From Chryseobacterium gleum (GTDB taxonomy: Bacteria; Bacteroidota; Bacteroidia; Flavobacteriales_D; Sanyastnellaceae), in assembly GCA_945897395.1 (NCBI GenBank), contig CAMDFE010000018.1, positions 1-12,302 of the forward strand: a stretch of 12,302 bases of DNA. The letters are read 5' to 3'. Position 1 is the first letter of the stretch, and every line of letters begins with the position of its first letter. Below, piece by piece: positions 8,381-12,302 of this stretch. The notes beneath the pieces were generated by a model that saw only the letters and a program-made list of their open reading frames with translations, did no database searches and was not told where the DNA came from. The position numbers and the translations under genes are program-made.

Positions 8381-9429
8381 CGAAACATATTCCAGCGCAA
8401 TACGTCGTCTTCAGCGATGTCTTGCGCTGTTTGTTTTCCGATCAATTGAGAAATATCCTTCGGAGAAATTCCACTTGCTGGACGCTTCCAAGTTAGATCC
8501 TCAAAAGTAACAACATGTCCCGCTGGCATAGCTTTCGCCGCCACCAAACTTCTTCGAGCATTTGCACGAGCAGGCGCTTCATCATCAATGGCAGTCAATT
8601 CAAATCCGCCTAACAATTCAACCGTGCGATTCAAACGCGTATGGAAGTGTTTGAGGTCTTCTTTATCCATCGCATGATAATGGTCGTTACCCGGCAAGGT
8701 CTTGTCGTGTGTGAAGTGCTTTTCTAATACTGTTGCACCCAATAGCGTCGCAACCTCGAGTGTATGCATATCGTTTGGAAGGGTATGATCGCTATATCCA
8801 GGAACCGCTTGAGGAAAGCTCGAAATCAAATCTTTGATCATTCCCAAATGCGCATTCGGATCGGGCGTTGGATAATTCAATACACAGTGCATTAAACACA
8901 GTTTGTTTCCATATTTCGCAATGGTCTCAACAGCTTGTTGCACTTCCCATTTGTAGGAAGCACCTGTGCTCAAAATAATGGGCTTACCAAATTTGCATTG
9001 GTGTTCAATGAAAGGAAGATTCGTAATGTCAGAACTGGAAATTTTATAAACGCTCATTAAATCGTTCAAGAAGTTGGCACTCTCAACATCGAAAGCAGTG
9101 CTCATAAATTCTATCCCAACCTCTTCGCAATAGCGAGCTAGTTGCTCGAATTCTTTCTTCCAGAATTTGTCGTACTTCTTGAATAATTCAAACTGACTGC
9201 GCGTAGGTTCTTTGGTAATGTCCCAATAATAAGGACTGTCTTTACTTGCAATAGTCTCTGCCTTGTATGTCTGAAATTTAATGGCATTCGCACCACCTTC
9301 AGCAGCTTCGTCTATCAGTCTTTTCGCCAAGTCCATAGAACCTTCATGGTTCACACCAGCTTCAGCAATAATGAATGGACGAACGATTTTTTTTGAATCG
9401 TAATTGTAAAGGAAATCTTTTAAGCTCAT
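8377..9429 (-). CDS. NeuB-family nonulosonic (sialic) acid synthase
   Basis: Members condense phosphoenolpyruvate with an N-acylated hexosamine (ManNAc for NeuB, related sugars for LegI and PseI) to make nine-carbon acidic sugars for the cell surface. The 350-residue length is normal. The N-terminal TIM barrel (about 15-270) shows FIIAEAGVNHEGS (19-31), AIKFQTY (49-55), STAFD (110-114), LSTGAS (153-158), HCVLNYPT (181-188) and the metal-ligand motifs SDHT (His215) and EKHFT (His238). The C-terminal SAF/antifreeze-like domain (about 289-350) carries ARRSL (291-295), which supplies the Arg that reaches into the partner's active site in NeuB dimers. All core residues are present, so the enzyme should be active. 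It resembles NeuB/LegI more than PseI, which has LSAN where this has AGVN; the exact sugar cannot be told. It is the last gene of a three-gene operon, four bases after the M20 stop. No NeuA or NeuC homologue lies in the window. An A8 run at codons 12-14 (9387-9394) is noted separately. Confidence 0.9.
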   Translation of the reverse strand: MSLKDFLYNYDSKKIVRPFIIAEAGVNHEGSMDLAKRLIDEAAEGGANAIKFQTYKAETIASKDSPYYWDITKEPTRSQFELFKKYDKFWKKEFEQLARYCEEVGIEFMSTAFDVESANFLNDLMSVYKISSSDITNLPFIEHQCKFGKPIILSTGASYKWEVQQAVETIAKYGNKLCLMHCVLNYPTPDPNAHLGMIKDLISSFPQAVPGYSDHTLPNDMHTLEVATLLGATVLEKHFTHDKTLPGNDHYHAMDKEDLKHFHTRLNRTVELLGGFELTAIDDEAPARANARRSLVAAKAMPAGHVVTFEDLTWKRPASGISPKDISQLIGKQTAQDIAEDDVLRWNMFR

Positions 9430-9433
9430 ATTT

Positions 9434-10615
9434 TTATTTTAATTCTTGAACGGCATGCCAAGCGAGCAATCCCATCCCAATTTTTAAGGCGTTTTCGTTG
9501 ACAGCAAATTTGTTATTGTGCACAGGAGCTTTCCAAGAACCATCTTCGTTGGAAGTACCCAAGCGATAGAAGCATCCAGGCATTTGTTGTGAATAATAAG
9601 CGAAGTCTTCTGCAGTGGTTCGCATATCTAAATCAATCACATTTTCTTCTCCCAAATAATCCTTCGCTTGGGCAATGGCGCGTTCAGTTAATTCAGGATT
9701 GTTGTACACCACAGGATATCCTCTTTCAATTCGAAAATCTAATTCACCGCCCATTCCTTCAACCAATCCTTTTGCAAGGGCAACAATTTTCTCATGCGCT
9801 AGGGTGCGCCACGATTCAGAAAATGTGCGGAAGGTTCCTTCCAGTTTTACTTCGTTGGGAATAATGTTCGTGGCCCCATTGCCAATTATTTTTCCGAAAG
9901 AAAGTACAGTAGGCATTTGCGGATTGCTCCAACGCGATACAACTTGTTGCAACGCGATTAGTAAATGCGAAGCGATGAGAATAGGATCAATGCATTGGTC
10001 GGGCTTCGCGCCATGCCCGCCTTTTCCTTTAATAGTAACATAAAGCTCGTCGGTAGATGCCATGTAGGCTCCAGCACGATAACCTACTTTTCCAGCAGGC
10101 AAATCAGGAAAGACATGCTGTCCAAAAATCCCATTTGGTTTTTTATCTTGAAACAATCCATCTTGCATCATCAGCAATGCACCTCCTGGTAAAACTTCTT
10201 CAGCAGGTTGAAAAACCAACGTTACAACCCCTCCCCATTGCGCTTTTGTTTCATTCAGAATTTTCGCAGCACCAAGCAGAGACGACGTGTGAACATCATG
10301 GCCGCATGCGTGCATAACACCATCTACGGTGCTTTTAAAAGGCAAATCATTGTCTTCCATAATTGGAAGAGCATCCATATCGCCGCGAAGAGCAATCGTT
10401 TTTGAAGAAGCCAATTCTCCGGTTATTTCTGCACGAATGCCATACCCACCAATGTTTTCAGTGAATGGAATTCCCCATTCAGCAAGATGTTTTGCAACGA
10501 ATGCAGAAGTATTTTTTTCTTGATAAGAAAGTTCCGGATGCGCATGAATATGTCTGCGAATGGAAACGATTTCTTCAAAATATTTTTCAGAAAGTTCTTT
10601 AATTAAATCTCTCAT
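9434..10615 (-). CDS. M20D family metallopeptidase/amidohydrolase
   Basis: This is a 393-residue cytosolic zinc-dependent hydrolase of the hippurate / N-acyl-amino-acid / IAA-amino-acid amidohydrolase branch, which cleaves an acyl group or small amide from an amino acid or peptide. The catalytic domain is split by a dimerization domain. Seen in order, with the ATG at 10615 as residue 1: RRHIHAHPELSYQE (20-33), GDMDALPI (78-85), HACGHDVH (102-109; Cys104 and His106 as ligands), QPAEEVLPGG (136-145, with the general-base Glu), GQHVFP (165-170), GKGGHGAKP of the lid domain (197-205), TTAEDFAYY (333-341) and APVHNNKF (363-370; last metal ligand). All are intact. I prefer the ATG at 10615 over one five codons upstream (10630) because it overlaps the previous stop as ATGA, a typical translational-coupling junction. 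There is no signal peptide. The substrate is unknown; a link to the NeuB product is only suggested by the operon. Confidence 0.93.
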   Translation of the reverse strand: MRDLIKELSEKYFEEIVSIRRHIHAHPELSYQEKNTSAFVAKHLAEWGIPFTENIGGYGIRAEITGELASSKTIALRGDMDALPIMEDNDLPFKSTVDGVMHACGHDVHTSSLLGAAKILNETKAQWGGVVTLVFQPAEEVLPGGALLMMQDGLFQDKKPNGIFGQHVFPDLPAGKVGYRAGAYMASTDELYVTIKGKGGHGAKPDQCIDPILIASHLLIALQQVVSRWSNPQMPTVLSFGKIIGNGATNIIPNEVKLEGTFRTFSESWRTLAHEKIVALAKGLVEGMGGELDFRIERGYPVVYNNPELTERAIAQAKDYLGEENVIDLDMRTTAEDFAYYSQQMPGCFYRLGTSNEDGSWKAPVHNNKFAVNENALKIGMGLLAWHAVQELK

Positions 10616-10995
10616 GGGGCACAATCGCATTTGGTTTTTTCTCCTTCGCGACTAGCCTCTGCCACCGCCACAGTAGAGTCTGTGCATAGAATAATGTAAT
10701 TCACGTTGTTGTGTGAAAGGAAGTAACGCTTGGGATTATTCTGCGCATCTGATTTCGAAAAATCCACTTCACCTTGCCACCTTGCAGTTTCGAAATTCTC
10801 CATGGAAATGCCTTGACAATCCATTCGGCATTTGCCGTGGTTGGTGACTAATGTTTTTGAAGATTGAATCTGTTTCATAATTTGTTTTCCGGGCAACCAT
10901 CCCAACCAATCGTAGTTCGGGAACATCATAAATACAAGCAAACAACCAATGGTTAGGCCAGTTGCAAAAAGTAAAAGTCTTCTTCGAAATTTCAT
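10612..10995 (-). CDS. small single-pass Cys-containing protein, probably DUF4258-like
   Basis: This 127-residue protein begins MKFRRRLLLF, with a basic start and one hydrophobic segment (about 6-24), then WLPGKQIMKQIQ (33-44). A soluble domain follows, with HGKCRMDCQGIS (53-64), GEVDFSKSD (75-83), KRYFLSHNN (89-97), YIILCTDSTVAVAE (100-113) and a CDC near the end (123-125). This fold order and the Cys pairs resemble the membrane-anchored DUF4258 proteins of Flavobacteriia; I am fairly but not fully sure of the family, and its function is unknown. C56/C60, C104 and C123/C125 could form disulfides or bind metal if the domain lies outside the cytoplasm, which the basic N-terminus favours. I chose the ATG at 10995 instead of 11022: the longer start puts a Cys-containing, non-basic stretch before the RRR-hydrophobic signal and would cover the likely promoter. 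It is the first gene of the operon, and its stop overlaps the M20 start. Confidence 0.75.
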   Translation of the reverse strand: MKFRRRLLLFATGLTIGCLLVFMMFPNYDWLGWLPGKQIMKQIQSSKTLVTNHGKCRMDCQGISMENFETARWQGEVDFSKSDAQNNPKRYFLSHNNVNYIILCTDSTVAVAEASREGEKTKCDCAP

Positions 10996-11059
10996 GCTAT
11001 TCAGATTCCCACAAAAGTGCATAAAATTTCCGAGTTAGCCATTAACTTAGTAGCCAATT
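10996..11059. promoter_or_regulatory. divergent intergenic region with short TAGCCA repeats
   Basis: These 64 bases separate the minus-strand operon from the ABC transporter genes and must hold the promoters of both. TAGCCA occurs at 11036-11041 and again at 11051-11056, 15 bases apart. The second copy forms GCCA-ATTA-TGGC with the start region of the ABC ATPase gene. No good TAnnTTTG match was found for the plus strand. An operator function is only a possibility. Confidence 0.3.
11012..11019 (-). promoter_or_regulatory. candidate -7 element for the small protein-M20-neuB operon
   Basis: Read on the minus strand, CACTTTTG matches the Bacteroidota -7 consensus TAnnTTTG at all but the first base and lies 16 bases before the ATG at 10995. 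No clear -33 TTG box was found upstream of it. It would drive all three minus-strand genes, since no other gap in that unit exceeds four bases. Confidence 0.28.
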
Positions 11060-11707
11060 ATGGCAATCATTCAAACAACTAATCTTCAATATACCTTTTC
11101 AAGAGGTCCTCAGCTGATTTTCCCTTCGTTTCAAGCCGAGGAAAACAGCGAGTTGTTAATCTTAGGAAGCAGCGGAACGGGCAAAACCACGTTACTTCAT
11201 TTGCTAGCCGGATTGAGAAAACCAACCGCAGGTGAAGTGGAAGTGAATGGAGTTAAGTTGAGTTCCCTTAGCGGCGCATCATTAGACCGTTTCAGGGGGA
11301 AGAACATTGGAGTTGTTTTTCAAACCTCTCATTTCGTGCAGTCACTTTCTGTTTTAGATAATATTCTTTTGGCGCCTTATTTTTCGAACAACAAAGTTTC
11401 AAAGACCGATGCTGAGAAAATGTTAGACCGCTTAAATATTCTTTCGAAGAAAAGTAAGAAAACTTCGACGTTGAGTGTTGGAGAGCAGCAACGAGTGGCT
11501 ATAGCTCGGGCGCTGCTAAATAATCCTTCATTAATTCTAGCAGATGAACCAACCAGCGCGCTCGACGATGAGAACGCTAAGGATGTTTTAAATTTGTTGC
11601 GCGAGCAAACACATGCGTTGAAAGCTGCCCTCCTCATAGTTACGCATGACAATCGACTAAAAGATGAAGTGAAGCAGCGAATAGAATTAACCGCATTGAA
11701 ATCTTAA
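11060..11707 (+). CDS. ABC transporter ATP-binding protein, LolD/MacB type
   Basis: This 215-residue cytosolic ATPase subunit is of the size and type that pairs with FtsX/MacB-like permeases (lipoprotein release, efflux or mechanical work on envelope substrates, in contrast to ordinary import). All nucleotide-binding motifs are intact: Walker A GSSGTGKTT (36-44), Q-loop Gln88 in GVVFQ, signature LSVGEQQR (138-145), Walker B LILADE (158-163), D-loop SALD (166-169) and the switch His196 in VTHD. The ATG at 11060 gives a normal N-terminus (MAIIQTTNLQYTF) with the aromatic A-loop at the expected place. The permease gene starts 12 bases after the stop. I would not name it lolD: the permease resembles a separate family of envelope transporters, and the substrate is unknown. 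Confidence 0.93.
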   Translation: MAIIQTTNLQYTFSRGPQLIFPSFQAEENSELLILGSSGTGKTTLLHLLAGLRKPTAGEVEVNGVKLSSLSGASLDRFRGKNIGVVFQTSHFVQSLSVLDNILLAPYFSNNKVSKTDAEKMLDRLNILSKKSKKTSTLSVGEQQRVAIARALLNNPSLILADEPTSALDDENAKDVLNLLREQTHALKAALLIVTHDNRLKDEVKQRIELTALKS

Positions 11708-11719
11708 CCACAATTCATC

Positions 11720-12302
11720 ATGAAAATTATTTTTATAGCATGGAAAAATTGTTGGCAAAAGGCGGGAGCAACCACCTTAACACTTTTGCTTTTGTCGTTC
11801 GGAGTCGGAATTATCTCTATGATGCTTTTGTTGGAAAATCAATTGAGCGACAAATTCAACAAGAATATTAAGGACATCGATTTTGTTCTCGGTGCAAAGG
11901 GAAGTCCACTTCAATTAATACTTGCGAATGTCTACCACATAGATGCTCCAACAGGAAATATTAAAGTTTCCGAAGCACAAAAAATTATAAAGAATCCGAC
12001 AGTGAAAGAAGCTATTCCCTTGGCATACGGAGATAACTACGAAGGCTGGAGAATTGTGGGAACAACACCGCGCTATGCAGATTTTTATGGGGTGAAACTG
12101 AAGGAAGGAAAGGTATTCGAAACTCCTTTCGAAGTAACGGTTGGATCTTACGCAGCGAAAGCATTGGGACTGAAATTAGGACAGACATTCAAGAGCACTC
12201 ACGGATTGGACAAAGAAGGCGAAGAGGAGGAAGGTCACGATCAATTGTTCACTGTGGTTGGAATTTATGAAGCAAGCGGAACTGTCATCGATCGCTTAAT
12301 CT
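11720..12302 (+). CDS. ABC transporter permease, FtsX/MacB-like (3' partial)
   Basis: The first 194 codons are visible; the window ends inside the gene. The protein begins MKIIFIAWKNCWQK, with one membrane segment (about 15-37), then an extracytoplasmic MacB-type domain. Marked features are VLGAKGSPLQLILANVYHID (56-75), APTGNIKVSE (76-85), AIPLAYGDNYEGWRIVGTT (98-116) and a second beta region, FEVTVGSYAAKALGLKLGQTF (137-157). The motif AKGSPLQL...YHID.PTGNI is typical of one family of two-component ABC exporters that share a LolD-like ATPase, and the preceding gene fits that partner. The three C-terminal membrane segments expected for the fold lie beyond the window. Residues 161-174 form an acidic patch with two His (HGLDKEG then EEEEGHD), a region that varies in the family and could bind metal. 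Substrate and direction of transport are unknown. Confidence 0.88.
   Translation, partial: MKIIFIAWKNCWQKAGATTLTLLLLSFGVGIISMMLLLENQLSDKFNKNIKDIDFVLGAKGSPLQLILANVYHIDAPTGNIKVSEAQKIIKNPTVKEAIPLAYGDNYEGWRIVGTTPRYADFYGVKLKEGKVFETPFEVTVGSYAAKALGLKLGQTFKSTHGLDKEGEEEEGHDQLFTVVGIYEASGTVIDRLI

Noticed and set aside
9675..10043. 122-codon open frame on the plus strand
   Set aside because: It is antisense to the conserved M20 gene, its translation shows no family-like motif or hydrophobic pattern, and there is no promoter or tight neighbour.
10616..10630. Five-residue N-terminal extension (MRLCP) of the M20 hydrolase
   Set aside because: It deepens the overlap with the upstream gene to 19 bases; the ATGA junction at 10612-10615 is the usual coupling arrangement.
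10996..11022. Nine-residue N-terminal extension of the small Cys protein
   Set aside because: The downstream ATG at 10995 gives the basic-then-hydrophobic start expected of a membrane anchor, and the extension would overlap the likely -7 element.
1..12302. Mobile elements, CRISPR arrays, tRNA or rRNA genes
   Set aside because: No transposase or integrase motifs, no regularly spaced direct repeats and no tRNA-like cloverleaf or conserved rRNA stretch were seen on either strand; gaps between genes are all under 90 bases.

Overview
The window looks like a chromosomal segment of a Bacteroidota bacterium, most likely of the Flavobacteriales type. The evidence is a near-complete sprA gene (type IX secretion translocon, found only in this phylum), the absence of Shine-Dalgarno sequences before the starts, one match to the Bacteroidota -7 promoter element TAnnTTTG, and a NeuB-type sugar synthase and a VTC/DUF4956 pair of the kind common in these genomes. 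Hand-counted 60-base samples give moderate to low GC: about 46% in sprA and about 35% in the VTC/DUF4956 pair.

Layout. (1) Bases 1-6833 (+) hold sprA, cut at its 5' end by the window edge; a weak hairpin overlaps its stop codon. (2) Bases 6922-8371 (+) hold a two-gene unit: a soluble VTC-domain (polyphosphate-polymerase-like) protein that starts with GTG, then, four bases later, a DUF4956 membrane protein. (3) Bases 8377-10995 (-) hold a tightly packed three-gene operon. Its transcription order is a small single-pass Cys-containing protein (probably DUF4258-like), an M20D amidohydrolase coupled to it by an ATGA overlap, and a NeuB-family nonulosonate synthase four bases further on. Its stop codon faces that of the DUF4956 gene with five bases between them. 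(4) Bases 11060-12302 (+), divergent from that operon across about 64 bases, hold a LolD/MacB-type ABC ATPase and the first 194 codons of its FtsX/MacB-type permease, cut by the window end.

How the genes work together. SprA is the outer-membrane pore of type IX secretion and serves proteins made elsewhere in the genome. The VTC/DUF4956 pair is the best candidate here for a poorly described system: a cytosolic polymer synthase next to an unrelated membrane partner, which recalls the catalytic and membrane parts of the yeast VTC complex. The NeuB gene is an orphan within this window (no CMP-transferase, epimerase or other nonulosonate gene) and is co-transcribed with a hydrolase whose link to it is unexplained. 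The ABC pair belongs to the family that handles envelope substrates; its substrate cannot be told from the sequence.

No tRNA, rRNA, CRISPR array, insertion sequence or integrase was seen, and no gene-free gap exceeds 90 bases.
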